The notes beneath the pieces were generated by a model that was given only the letters and a program-made list of their open reading frames with translations, made no database searches and was not told where the DNA came from. A stretch of 64,000 nucleotides of DNA, taken from assembly GCA_021647365.1 (NCBI GenBank), contig JAKIUW010000008.1, forward strand, positions 1 through 64,000, in the 5' to 3' direction. The stretch comes from Cocleimonas sp. Its GTDB lineage: Bacteria > Pseudomonadota > Gammaproteobacteria > Thiotrichales > Thiotrichaceae. Positions within the stretch are counted from its first letter, which is position 1. Every line of letters starts with the position of its first letter. Below, in pieces: positions 24,752 through 34,700 of the stretch. The translations under genes were made by a program, and so were the position numbers.

Positions 24752-26314
24752 TTAAACTTTACTATAGTCTAAAAGCTTATTGGCAAGTGATTCAATTGAC
24801 ATATTAGTTTGTGCGCAGGAGTTTGCAGGTTTTGAGTGCCATATAAAATAATCAGAATGATCATCGTTGTAATCAGTTTTTTGATAAATATCGGGCATAC
24901 TGGGAATGTGATCGCCATAGAAACAGAGCGTAGTTTCTCTGCTTGATTGTCGGTAATTATCCGTCAATGCTTTGATCATTTTATCCGCGTTTTTTAAGTG
25001 GCGCAGGTAGACGGTTAGATCGTTTAGGCCCCCCAATTTTGTATCAGAATAATATGTGCTTTGTTCTTGTTTGTTTGTTTTCTCAAGATGCAATGGACCG
25101 TGATTTTCCATAGTAATCGCAAATATAAACAAAGGCTTATCGGTTATTTGTTTTGTGATTTCAAGTATTTTGTCGGTAACGGCTTGATCGGAAATATAAG
25201 GGCCGGATTTTGTCGCGCCGTCAAAACTGCCAATATCAATAAACTCATCAAAACCTAGTTTAGGGAAGAGTTTGTCGCGTCCAAAAAAAGAGGCAGGATG
25301 AGGGTGGATGCACACGCAATAGTAGCCTTGAGATTGCAATGCTGAGGCGATGGAGCTGACGGGCATCTGATGAATAAATTGATAAGGGTAGTAGCGATAC
25401 AAACCCATATCTTGATATTTTAGCCCTGTTAGAAATGAGAACTCAGAGCGCATGGTATTGGCACCCCATGCAGGGACTTTCAGTTTGCCATATTGTGCAG
25501 ACTCGGCGTTACAGGCATCAAAGTTTTTTAGAATATCGGTTTTAATGGATGGATGTAAACGGCGCGCATCAAAAAAGGATTCGCTTTGGATAACGGTGAT
25601 ATTGGGTTTGTCTTTATCTTTATCGCTTAGACCTTTATTAAAATCTGAATCCATCATGTAAAAGTGGGGGGGTGTGCTTTCAGTATTCTTATTCTGAGTA
25701 AAGAACGGTGATGATTGTAATGTTTGCACTATCTGTTGCTTATGCTCTTTGCTTCTTGCTTGTACCGTGTATGTGACAAGCGTGTTGATCAAGCCGTAGC
25801 GGGCGTTGTCTTCTGCAGGGTTGGCAGAAAGTTTGAGTTTTTCAGCGCTGTTTTTGATAAAGAATCCAATGCCGATAATAGCCAGCAGAGATAGAAAAAT
25901 ACGTTTGGCAGTAAACGCCATCGCAGGTTCTAGCGTTAGCACGGCAATAATCAGCCCGATGATGATAATGGGTGCGATGATGACAGGGGCTAATCCCAAA
26001 AAAGGAAAGTATAAGCGCGGGTGCTTAAAGGCTTGGGAGAACATTGCAAAATCAGAAAATACTATTGGCTCTTTAAGCGCTTTGAATTTCGCATTGCTTA
26101 CAGCAATCACAATAATGAAAAACACCACAAGCGCAATGCCTGAGAAAATAGGGCGTTGCACAATTAATGTCAGCACTATAAATAATATGCTGATGATAGA
26201 AGCTTGTAATATCAAGGTGTTATTGCTGAAAGTTGCTTCTTTAGGTTTGCTAAATCGTTCTAGCCAGATCGAGGCTGTAATAGTGAAAAATAAGGCGAAT
26301 ATAAACGTTAGCAT
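24752..26314 (-). CDS. LTA-synthase-like membrane sulfatase / phosphoglycerol transferase
   Basis: Five N-terminal transmembrane segments (to about residue 165) precede an extracytoplasmic alkaline-phosphatase-fold domain. Its motifs are NITVIQSESFFDAR, WGANTMRSEFSFLTG (metal Thr/Ser nucleophile region), the AITMENHGP segment and CFYGDHIPS with metal Asp/His. Such enzymes move phosphoglycerol or similar groups onto envelope polymers. A G-run repeat copy encodes STPPHFYMMDS at about residues 213-223, in the linker between membrane and catalytic parts. It follows the SDR gene by 7 nt and shares an operon with the KpsS-like gene. Confidence 0.85.
   Translation of the reverse strand: MLTFIFALFFTITASIWLERFSKPKEATFSNNTLILQASIISILFIVLTLIVQRPIFSGIALVVFFIIVIAVSNAKFKALKEPIVFSDFAMFSQAFKHPRLYFPFLGLAPVIIAPIIIIGLIIAVLTLEPAMAFTAKRIFLSLLAIIGIGFFIKNSAEKLKLSANPAEDNARYGLINTLVTYTVQARSKEHKQQIVQTLQSSPFFTQNKNTESTPPHFYMMDSDFNKGLSDKDKDKPNITVIQSESFFDARRLHPSIKTDILKNFDACNAESAQYGKLKVPAWGANTMRSEFSFLTGLKYQDMGLYRYYPYQFIHQMPVSSIASALQSQGYYCVCIHPHPASFFGRDKLFPKLGFDEFIDIGSFDGATKSGPYISDQAVTDKILEITKQITDKPLFIFAITMENHGPLHLEKTNKQEQSTYYSDTKLGGLNDLTVYLRHLKNADKMIKALTDNYRQSSRETTLCFYGDHIPSMPDIYQKTDYNDDHSDYFIWHSKPANSCAQTNMSIESLANKLLDYSKV
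25652..25677 (+). repeat. G-run repeat inside the sulfatase coding region
   Basis: A full consensus copy with seven Gs, translated on the minus strand as S-T-P-P-H-F-Y-M-M. It is intact enough to suggest recent insertion. Confidence 0.92.
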
Positions 26315-26321
26315 AAATATT

Positions 26322-27134
26322 TTATCTTGCCTTTACGTTGCTTTTCGCGCCACTTTTTACACCGCCTTTTACTACGCCATAAAGCTTTTGCATAATCAAA
26401 TCGGCAAGCGATGATGGTAATAGCGATAGCGCCCATATTCCAAAATTTAACGGGAATGGGAATGAGATGCTGGCTTTGTTTTTTTGTAAACCGTTGTAGA
26501 TTATATCAGCGGCACGTTCGGGGCTGATCATAAAGGGTTTGTCAGCATGAAATTGATCGCTTAAAGCCGATTTTACAAAACCTGGATAGACTACACTCAC
26601 GCTGATGCCATCGGCTTTTAACCAACCACACAGTGCTTGTCCATAGCCCTTAACGGCAGATTTGCTGGCGCAGTAAACAGGCGAGATCGGCATGCCATAA
26701 TGTGCAGCGAGCGAACTAATAATGGCTATTTGACCGTGTTTTCGTTCGCGAAGTTTGTCGATGAGTGGATTTAAAGTCGCTAATACACCGTATAAATTAG
26801 TATCAATCACGTTGCAAATGGATTGCCACGATTCAGCTTCGCCAGTTTTTGGGATAATGCTGGTAACGCCTGCATTACAAATGACAAGATCAATGGGATG
26901 TTCGGCATCAATCTCGCTAATTAGTTTTTGCAGGGCTTGAGTGTTCGTTACATCAATACGGTAGGTCAATGCGGCGGCCTGCTTTTTCTTGCAGTCTTGA
27001 GCAACGGATACTAGTTTTCTTTCATTTCGTGCCAGCAGAATTAAACGTGTAGTCGGGCTAGCATAGCGCTTTGCTAATGCGGCACCAATGCCATCGCTTG
27101 CGCCTGTTATGAGTATGTTTTTTCTATTATTCAT
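26322..27134 (-). CDS. Short-chain dehydrogenase/reductase
   Basis: A classical SDR of 270 aa: TGASDGIGAALA cofactor motif, CNAGVTS, ISSLAAHYGMPISPVYCASKSAV with Ser, Tyr and Lys of the catalytic site, and YPGFVKS. The C-terminus is hydrophobic and basic and may touch the membrane. The gene lies between a KpsS-like capsule gene (4-nt gap) and the sulfatase (7-nt gap), so a role in surface polysaccharide or lipid assembly is inferred from context. The substrate is unknown. Confidence 0.85.
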   Translation of the reverse strand: MNNRKNILITGASDGIGAALAKRYASPTTRLILLARNERKLVSVAQDCKKKQAAALTYRIDVTNTQALQKLISEIDAEHPIDLVICNAGVTSIIPKTGEAESWQSICNVIDTNLYGVLATLNPLIDKLRERKHGQIAIISSLAAHYGMPISPVYCASKSAVKGYGQALCGWLKADGISVSVVYPGFVKSALSDQFHADKPFMISPERAADIIYNGLQKNKASISFPFPLNFGIWALSLLPSSLADLIMQKLYGVVKGGVKSGAKSNVKAR

Positions 27135-27138
27135 TTGT

Positions 27139-28383
27139 TTATTCTTTGTTTACTTTATCTGTGTTTGCTTCTAATAGTGGCAAGCTATTTGCCACAGCCA
27201 TTTCAATTCCTGTTTGATTGTAAAAGCTGCCATTAACTTGCGTGTTCTCAATCACCGAGGCTCTGAAAGCTTCAAAAAGCGCTTGGTCTGGTGGGTTAGC
27301 TTGCGTCCAAAACTCATCTAATGAACCTTGGAAGGTTAGCCCTACCATATTATAAATAGCCTTGCCTAATGCAATAACAGGGCAATTATAGATTAATGAA
27401 GCCGTGCCAACCGTGCTATTTACCAAAATGGTGCCTTTGGCATGTTTGAGTAGTGAGATAAGGTTGCCCGCTTCTAAATAAATCATACGATTTTCATCTA
27501 GTTTATTTTTATGCGCTGCTTCTTTAATAACAGCAGGGTAGTCTATAAACCAAGGGTCAAGCGGGTGGTTTTTAATAACAAGCAAAGCATCTTGAGGTGC
27601 ATACTGGGCAAATGATTTAATCGTTGTTTGTATCAAGTCTTCAATGCCGTTGATCGAAGAATGAATGCGTATTTGAGCATCAGCGCCTAGCTGCAAAGGC
27701 AAAAGATAGAAGGTTTTTTGTTTGCTTAGAAGTTCATCAATCTGCCGTTTTGCTTTTTTCTCATAGTAAAATTTAACCGAAGGAATTCGTTGCACAAAGC
27801 CCCAGTATTCTTTTAGTGCGCTATCTGGGCGGTGTGTTTGGTAGTGTGGAAATAGGGGTTTAAGGATAGCCTTTGCCAAGTGGTAGCGAATATCATGCCA
27901 AGCACGTATTGAAAGTCCACCGCCTGTTGGCAGAGTGGTTTGGTTTTTTATTTGATGTGTTTTTGCAAAGTTAATAAACCACTCAGGATCTTTGGATAAG
28001 CTTGAGTGTGCATTCACTCCGCCCTTATCCAATGTTACCCAGTTAGGTCTAAAATAGCCTTCTTCATAAACATGGATGTTTATATTCTTACTCTTGGCAA
28101 GCTTAATGGCAGGTAAGTGGACAGGGCGCGTATCACCAAAAAGAATAATATCGCTAATCGCATGTTGTTCAAAAATACCAGCATAAAAGGCAGGAAGCGT
28201 ATCGAGTGTTCCGCGATAATTGATATGTTTGAGTGCGGTAGAAAAAAAACGACCAGAGAGCAAATCACCCCCGCAAAAGTTGATCTTTAACGCCTCATGT
28301 CCCGCATTATTCAAAGCTTTTTCAAGCTCAGAAAAAAAGGGGCTGGCAACACCTTGTAAGAGTAAAAAAGAACGACTTATCAT
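27139..28383 (-). CDS. KpsS-like capsular polysaccharide biosynthesis protein
   Basis: Sequence features of the KpsS family (beta-Kdo transferases that begin the poly-Kdo linker on capsule phosphatidylglycerol): FGGDLLSG near residue 36, DIILFGDTRPVHLPAIKLAK, HVYEEGYFRPNWVTLDKGGVN, LLPLQLGADAQI and LVNSTVGTASLIYNCPVIALG. The 414-aa length fits. It heads a minus-strand cluster with an SDR and a sulfatase-like transferase. No kpsC or export genes are in the window, so the gene could serve capsule or another Kdo-linked glycan. Confidence 0.85.
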   Translation of the reverse strand: MISRSFLLLQGVASPFFSELEKALNNAGHEALKINFCGGDLLSGRFFSTALKHINYRGTLDTLPAFYAGIFEQHAISDIILFGDTRPVHLPAIKLAKSKNINIHVYEEGYFRPNWVTLDKGGVNAHSSLSKDPEWFINFAKTHQIKNQTTLPTGGGLSIRAWHDIRYHLAKAILKPLFPHYQTHRPDSALKEYWGFVQRIPSVKFYYEKKAKRQIDELLSKQKTFYLLPLQLGADAQIRIHSSINGIEDLIQTTIKSFAQYAPQDALLVIKNHPLDPWFIDYPAVIKEAAHKNKLDENRMIYLEAGNLISLLKHAKGTILVNSTVGTASLIYNCPVIALGKAIYNMVGLTFQGSLDEFWTQANPPDQALFEAFRASVIENTQVNGSFYNQTGIEMAVANSLPLLEANTDKVNKE

Positions 28384-28490
28384 GGGGTGCTATTGTAGCC
28401 TAAACCACATATTGATATGGGTTAAAATGGACGTGTGAAAGTTGCTTTTTAAATTCCACAATAGTTTAGGGTATAAAGCATTGTACATAA

Positions 28491-29366
28491 TTAAGCAAGT
28501 TCCTTGTGTTGATTAAGCGCTAGCTTGTCATGGACTTCCAAGACTTTTCGAACTTCAGGGTGAGGTCGTGTATTTCCAAAGCTTTTTAATAATTTGACGG
28601 CTGTTTTTGAAGCAGACTCCCTTTTATAGTTTCTTAACCATTTTTCAAAATCGTTGATTTTTCTGCGCTCAGATCGAGGATAACGGTTGGGTGGTCTTTC
28701 GATGTTGATACGCCAAGGTTTTGGTGTAAGCCGTGCTCTAAAGCATTGTTGCTGATGGCAAAGATGCTTATAGAGTGGGTCAACTTCGAGCGCTGTAAAT
28801 AGTTGCGACATTTCAGTTAAATCGTTCAACTTATCCATTGAGTAAATTCGATTAGTGATGACGAATCGAAGCCCAGCGAATGTTTCATAAACAATTATTG
28901 ATAGCTTTGGATTGTCCTTTTGGTATTGTTCTATTTTGTTTATATAGAATGCTTTATCTTTATAAATACGACCAAAAAGCCTGCCTAGAAACCCAGGTGG
29001 CTTTTCATCAATATCTACGTCACCAAACATGACTCTCTCAGTATTGAGGACAATTGCGCCGTAATTATTACGTGTGAGAACGGCTAGCGTGCTTCCATCA
29101 TCTGCTGATATTTCCTCAATTACTTCTTCTCTTATAAAGCCATATTCATAATCACTTTTGTCGGTGAACTCACTTTTCACCAGTTTTTCAAATATTATTA
29201 GTCGCTCTTTAGCACGTTGCATCGCTGACTCGAGGCTTTCGTTTGAAGCCCCCCAGACGGTGAATGTACTGTTTGGGTCAAGTGGCTTACCTGTGCGTGG
29301 ATCAATTAAATATTTATCTGCACCCACTTTAGTTTCGATACTTTTCCAGTACTTTGCAAATTTCAT
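28491..29366 (-). CDS. Hypothetical protein, 291 aa, with DVD motif
   Basis: Not recognised as a named family. Visible features: LNTERVMFGDVDIDEKP near residue 115, a strand ending in Asp-x-Asp, then IVYETFAGLRFVITNR near 160 and CFRARLTPKPWRI near 210, followed by a basic tail. The hydrophobic-DxD motif with downstream basic residues vaguely recalls nucleotidyl-transferring folds such as archaeo-eukaryotic primases; this is weak inference. No signal peptide or membrane segment. It is monocistronic. Confidence 0.7.
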   Translation of the reverse strand: MKFAKYWKSIETKVGADKYLIDPRTGKPLDPNSTFTVWGASNESLESAMQRAKERLIIFEKLVKSEFTDKSDYEYGFIREEVIEEISADDGSTLAVLTRNNYGAIVLNTERVMFGDVDIDEKPPGFLGRLFGRIYKDKAFYINKIEQYQKDNPKLSIIVYETFAGLRFVITNRIYSMDKLNDLTEMSQLFTALEVDPLYKHLCHQQQCFRARLTPKPWRINIERPPNRYPRSERRKINDFEKWLRNYKRESASKTAVKLLKSFGNTRPHPEVRKVLEVHDKLALNQHKELA

Positions 29367-29424
29367 ATATTGCCTATTTTAGAAAGTAAGTCTTGAATAA
29401 TTACACGAGTGCACAGATTGCATG

Positions 29425-29468
29425 CATCATGTAAAACTAGGGGGGTGTGCTCGACAAGTTCTGCTTTT
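29425..29468 (+). repeat. G-run repeat with short TCGACAAG flank
   Basis: The core 29425-29450 (CTAG subtype) runs into TCGACAAGTTCTGCTTTTAA, a shortened version of the TTCGACAGGCTCAG flank. It lies downstream of a minus-strand stop at 29467, which the flank touches. Confidence 0.88.
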
Positions 29469-30117
29469 AAACATAACCATACTTCTTAGCATAACGAATT
29501 AATCCTGAAATTGAATGCGATTCAATCTTGCGGTAGATATTCCCCCGGTGGCATTCTACTGTTCTTACGCTGATTGAGTGCTTCTCAGCGATTCTTTTGT
29601 TGTTTAATCCATCCAATAATTCCACTAAAATTAATTGCTCGCGTTTGGTTAGTTTGTTTGCATCTTTTTTACTGTTGGCGACATCGCTTGCGCTGGAGCA
29701 GAAGTGTTTTTTACCGTTATAAATTGAGCGTACGGCTTCTATCATTTCGGCGGCGGGTTGGTCTTTTAGAATATAGCCCTGCGCGCCTGAGTCGATAGCG
29801 TTTTGCATGTATTCTTTATTGTCGTGCATGGTAAGAATCAGCACTTTGATGTGGGGGTGTGATTGCGATAGCTTTCGTGTGGCTTCTAGCCCATTAATGA
29901 CGGGCATACTGATGTCGGCAATAATCACATCAGGATTGAGTGCTTCTGCTTGGTCTAATAATTCCTGTCCGTTATTGGCAACTCCTATGACATTGATGTC
30001 TTCAATTTCTTCAAAGCGAGTGCGAATACCATCTTGCACTAGGGGGTGATCATCGGCTAATACGACCGTGATGGGATTTATGTCAATCGACTCTGTGGCT
30101 GTAAATGATGAGTTCAT
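29467..30117 (-). CDS. NarL/FixJ-family response regulator
   Basis: The receiver domain (residues about 15-130) has the acidic pair in LADDHPLVQDG, the phospho-acceptor Asp in PDVIIADISMPVING, the Thr in ILTMHD and Lys in ILKDQ. A LuxR-type helix-turn-helix follows (TKREQLILVELLDGLNNKRIAEKHSISVRTVECHRGNIYRKI). It starts 16 nt after the histidine kinase gene, its evident partner. Targets are unknown. Confidence 0.93.
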   Translation of the reverse strand: MNSSFTATESIDINPITVVLADDHPLVQDGIRTRFEEIEDINVIGVANNGQELLDQAEALNPDVIIADISMPVINGLEATRKLSQSHPHIKVLILTMHDNKEYMQNAIDSGAQGYILKDQPAAEMIEAVRSIYNGKKHFCSSASDVANSKKDANKLTKREQLILVELLDGLNNKRIAEKHSISVRTVECHRGNIYRKIESHSISGLIRYAKKYGYV

Positions 30118-30133
30118 GGGGTTTTTACTGTTT

Positions 30134-31507
30134 TTACAATGGTATGGTTACAATGACGGTGGTGCCTTTTTCGGGTGCGGAATTAACAGTCATGTGACCT
30201 TCTAATAATTCTGCTCTATCAATCATATTGCGTAAGCCTAGACCACGATCTGGGTTGGTTTGATCAAGCGTTGTTTTATCAAAGCCTAAGCCATCATTAC
30301 TGATACTTAACGTGACACGTTTGCGCATTTTATCAATCTTAAGAATAACATGATTTGCATTACGTGCGTGTTTTTCAATATTGGTTAATGCTTCTTGAAT
30401 GATGCGGTAAAAAGCGGTTTCGACTTCTTGAGGAAGGCGTTGTTTTTGGCAATTGTTTTCTGTTGTTACTTCAATATTATTACGTTTTGAAAAGTCACTG
30501 CTTAGGCTGTCAATCGCAGCAGAAAGTCCTAAATCATCCAGCAAAGTAGGGCGTAGGTCACGTGAAATACGCCTGACCTCTTGTATGCTGGTGCTTAAAA
30601 TTTCATCGGCATCATCAATCACGTGGCTAATTTCATCTTGTGGAGATTGCTTGAGTATTTTACTCTTAGCGTTATCTAGTTTGTAGCGTATTGAAACTAA
30701 CAGTTGGTTGATGCCATCGTGCAATTCACGAGAAACACGTTTGCGCTCATCTTCTTGAAAGTTTACTGTTTTATGAGTGAGGTCGCGCATCTTTTGGTTG
30801 GCGAGTTTGCCTTCTGATAGATTGACGATAAAACCAATCAAGGCGATGAGTAGGGTGGCAGCAATGGCGATCATTGAGGTGAGTAACAGCGTATTGGTGG
30901 TTGATGTTTTGGCTTTTTCTTTCATTGCGGTGACACCTTTTTCAATGTCGTCGATGTAGATACCAGTTCCAATCATCCAGTGCCATTTCTCCAAGCCGAT
31001 AGAATAACTGAGTTTTTCAATGGACTTTCCCCCTGAGGGTTTATCCCACAAATAACGGGTATAGCCGCCACCATCTTTAGCTTTTTCTATTAATTTTCGA
31101 ATAAGGAATTTTCCATTATCATCTTGGAAATCAAATAGGTTTTTGCCTTCTAATTGAGGCTTGCGTGGATGAACAATATTTACGCCACTGTAATCATAGA
31201 CAAAGTAGTAGCCATCTTCGCCAAACTCCATGTTTTTGAGTGTGTCATAAACTTCTTGTTGCGCATGTTTTTTGTCAACGTGTTTGTTTTCGTAAACGCC
31301 TTTTATCGCGCTGTAAGCCAGATCCATATAGTTTTTTAATTCTTCTTTTTTTGTGGCTATTAATTGGTTTTCAAATGATTGAGTTTGCTTGCTGGCGAGC
31401 TGTTTGGTTTGGTAGGCCGTGCCAACGGCAATAGCGCTAATCGCCAATATTAAAGGGATTAGTGTAAGAAGCGCTATTTTTATTTTGTAAGGGAGTGCGG
31501 AGAACAT
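30134..31507 (-). CDS. Sensor histidine kinase with single Cache domain
   Basis: Membrane helix (about 10-30), a periplasmic Cache domain (about 45-200, with DGYYFVYDYSGVNIVHP and WHWMIGTGIYIDDI, as in sCache_2 proteins), a second helix (about 208-228), then a HisKA_3 dimerisation helix with the phospho-His in RELHDGINQLLVSIRYKL and a HATPase domain (N box EALTNIEKHA, G boxes DGLGFD and GLGLRNM). Cache domains usually bind small organic acids or similar; the ligand is not known. Forms a two-component pair with the downstream regulator. Confidence 0.93.
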   Translation of the reverse strand: MFSALPYKIKIALLTLIPLILAISAIAVGTAYQTKQLASKQTQSFENQLIATKKEELKNYMDLAYSAIKGVYENKHVDKKHAQQEVYDTLKNMEFGEDGYYFVYDYSGVNIVHPRKPQLEGKNLFDFQDDNGKFLIRKLIEKAKDGGGYTRYLWDKPSGGKSIEKLSYSIGLEKWHWMIGTGIYIDDIEKGVTAMKEKAKTSTTNTLLLTSMIAIAATLLIALIGFIVNLSEGKLANQKMRDLTHKTVNFQEDERKRVSRELHDGINQLLVSIRYKLDNAKSKILKQSPQDEISHVIDDADEILSTSIQEVRRISRDLRPTLLDDLGLSAAIDSLSSDFSKRNNIEVTTENNCQKQRLPQEVETAFYRIIQEALTNIEKHARNANHVILKIDKMRKRVTLSISNDGLGFDKTTLDQTNPDRGLGLRNMIDRAELLEGHMTVNSAPEKGTTVIVTIPL

Positions 31508-31646
31508 GGGATGATTTCTTCTTATTTTTTATAAAAAGATAAAAGATTTTTTTGCCACGGAGTCTGAGCAACGCGAGGCAATATTAGAGCGTAACGACAC
31601 GGAAGAAAACAATAAACAAAGATAATAGATGTGCTCTTTATACGAA

Positions 31647-31744
31647 GCACACCCCCCCACTTTTACAGGATGTTTTTTAGCGACAAAACATGCTGTAAAA
31701 GTGGGGGAGTGTGTTTCGATAGTTCTCAGCAGAACTGCTTTGAA
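31647..31744. repeat. G-run repeat, inverted pair with TTCGATAG flank
   Basis: A minus copy (31647-31671) and a plus copy (31691-31713, G-run interrupted GGGGGAG) form a hairpin with an 18-nt loop. The right side continues TTTCGATAGTTCTCAGCAGAACTGCTTT. It fills the gap between the 1152-aa fusion gene and the histidine kinase; 31508-31640 contains a CCACGGAG...GACACGGAAG stretch of the CCGTGG type seen at 3364. Confidence 0.88.
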
Positions 31745-31760
31745 GTCGTGGTAAATAAGC

Positions 31761-34700
31761 TTATGCACCTAACTCACCTAAAGCTACTTTCTTTGATGTA
31801 GAAAAATCAGTCTTACCACTACCCAACTTAGGCACAGCATTCACATTGATGAACTTGGCAGGAATCATCAAAGGATTCATCTCAGCAGCAATTAATGCTT
31901 TCTTAATATCTGCCGCGGTCATTTCATTGGCAATGAGCAGGGTGACTTTTTCACCTTTTTTCTCATCGGGTAAGTTGACGGCAATAAGGTCTAAATCATC
32001 GTCACCTAACGCTTTACGAATGGTTTCTTCAACGGCAGATAAACTCACCATTTCGCCACCGAGTTTGGCAAAGCGTGAGTAGCGATCAACAATTACGAGG
32101 AAGCTATCAGAATCTAAATGGCCTTTATCGCCACTACGATACCAGCGTTTACCATCAATTTCTTCGATAACTTCGGCTGTTTTGGCTTCGTCGTGTAGGT
32201 AGCCTTTCATAACTTGCGGTCCGCCGATAAGAATCAAACCATCTTCGCCTGTTGCAAGTTCTTCCAATGTGTCAGGGTCAACAATACGGAAGCTGGTACC
32301 TGGTAGTGGCATTCCTACTGTGCCAAAACGATTTCCAAGTTGTGGTTTCCAATAATTGGTGTCCAATTCATCAGGAATATTCACGCTGGCAACAGGCGAT
32401 GTTTCGGTCGTGCCATATCCTTCCAGAATGATCTTGCTAAATTTTGCACTGAAAGCTTCGCGAATGGCTGGGTTTAGGCGTTCTGCTCCCGCAATAATCA
32501 TGCGGAGCGATTTCAACATTAATGGATGAACCTTCTTATTCATAGTGTACAAGCGTAAGAAGGTGGATGTGCCAAACAATAATGTTGCTTGGTTTCGTGC
32601 GACACCTTTTGCAATAGTGACAACATCGGTAGGGTCTGGATGACAAACAATGGGGATTCCTTCTGATAATGGCATGAAGGTAGTTGCTAGCAAGCCAAAG
32701 GCGTGAAAGGTGGGCAGGGTAGACATCACTACATCATTTTCACGAGTATTGAGCATATCGGCAACTTGGCGTGAATTTGTGGCTAAATTTAGGTGACTCA
32801 ACTCCACACCTTTGGGAGTGCCTTCACTGCCGCTGGAAAATAGGATTGCGGCGGTGCTTTGCAAACTCACGCGTTTGATGTAAATCCATTCCAATACCTT
32901 TGCAGGTAACAGCATTACCGTAAGCATCGTGCCAAGCATTTTGGCTTTTGAAAGCTCAGCTTTAAAATCTTCAAGATAAATAAGTTTCGTTTCAGGCAGT
33001 ATCTCTTTGATTTTTATGCCACGATCATCCAACTTACGGATGAATTTCTTTGAGGTGTAAACCGTTTTGATTTCTGCACTTTTAACCGAACCTTGTATCG
33101 CTTCAGCGCTGGAGGTGAAGTTTAGGTTTACCACAGTCTTGCCAAGCGTTAACACCGCCATATTGGTAATGGCACCCCCAACGCTGGCAGGGACTAATAA
33201 TCCAATGTTTTGCTCAGGACTCTTTTTCTTGATTAAACCAGAAAAAGCAAAAACAGCCGTGATGAATTTATGGTGGCTGACAGGCTCGCCAGTAATATCC
33301 GTCGCAGCCATTTGAAAACTCATGCGCTTTGCGGTTTTTAGCCATGAAACAGGGATTGGGTCTAAGGTTTTAGAGTAATCTTGCCAAGAGGTGAAGGATA
33401 GGTCAAATACGCGACGTTTTAGTTCATCGGGTGTTGTATCAGCAGACATGGGTTTACCAAAAGCGACGATAATATCGCGCTTAAAACCAGATTGGCGGGC
33501 TTCTTTTAAGAAACCACTGGAGCGTGAAAAACGACTACCCCAAAGTCCGTGTAAGTAAAATGGAACAATCTTCGCACCACTGCCTTCAATGGCTCTTTGA
33601 TAACCGCGTTTAAATTCTGACAACTGTCCAGTACGGCTGATTGTGCCTTCAGGAAACAAACAAACTGCTTTACCTTCTTTGAGCAGAGCATTTATGGTTT
33701 CAATTGATCCCGCCGCGCCAGCACCACTAGCAATTGGGATAGCCCCAAATAATTTTAAAATGCCTTTGAGATACCAGCGCTCATAATAGCCGCGTTCAAT
33801 CACAAAATTTAACGGGCGCGGACTGGCGATTTGTACTAATGCCCAGTCAACCCAACTGATGTGGTTACCCAGAAGTAATACGCCACCAGAATGAGGTAAG
33901 TCTTCAAAGCCCAATACTTTCATGCGGTAACGTGCGGAGAATATTCGTGCGATGATAAAGCGTAATAATGATTCTGGGATTTTTAATATAGTGTAAATGC
34001 TGCCAAGCATGGCAACCATAAACAATCCCCATAAAATCACGGTACTGCTGACTTTCGCATAAGCGAGCAAGCTAGTCGCAATCAAGAACAACAGCATCAC
34101 ACTAAATTGAATGAGATTATTTGAAGCAAGAACACGCCCTAACTGGTTGTTTCTCGTGTGATATTGCATCAAGGCGTTGAGTGGAACCACAAAGAAGCCG
34201 CCCATAATACCGAGGAATAAAAAGTTGAGCGCTTGCATCACAGATGAGTCAAAAACACGCAGTAAGATTAATGCAATTGTAACGCCGACAGCGCCAATTG
34301 GGACTAAGCCAGTTTCAATATGGTTTCGTGACACTCGACCTGCTGTGATAGAGCCTATCATGACGCCAAGCCCAGCAAACGCCATCAAGCCTTGCACAAC
34401 GGCCGTGTTTGTTATGCCCAACATTTCTTTTGCGTAAGCAGGATAGGTTGCGAGTAAAACTTGTGAGATTGCCCAAAAAACCGCAAGGCCAAGGATGGAT
34501 AGCCAAATATAAGGATGGCGTTTTACCAAGCGTATATTACGTGCTTGTGTTCTACCGTGAAAATAATCATCCCAACGAAAGTGCATTTTCTTTTTGGTAT
34601 TCGTTGTTTGGGGTAAACGATAAGCCATAACCAATTCGAATATTGAGAGTACAATTAAGACCCAACCTAGAGGTGCAATCATCTGGATTAAAGAATCTTT

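Noticed and set aside
25806..26414. 202-aa open frame on the + strand
   Set aside because: It is antisense to the sulfatase and SDR genes, has a low-complexity composition and no domain features; it is a shadow of the real minus-strand genes.
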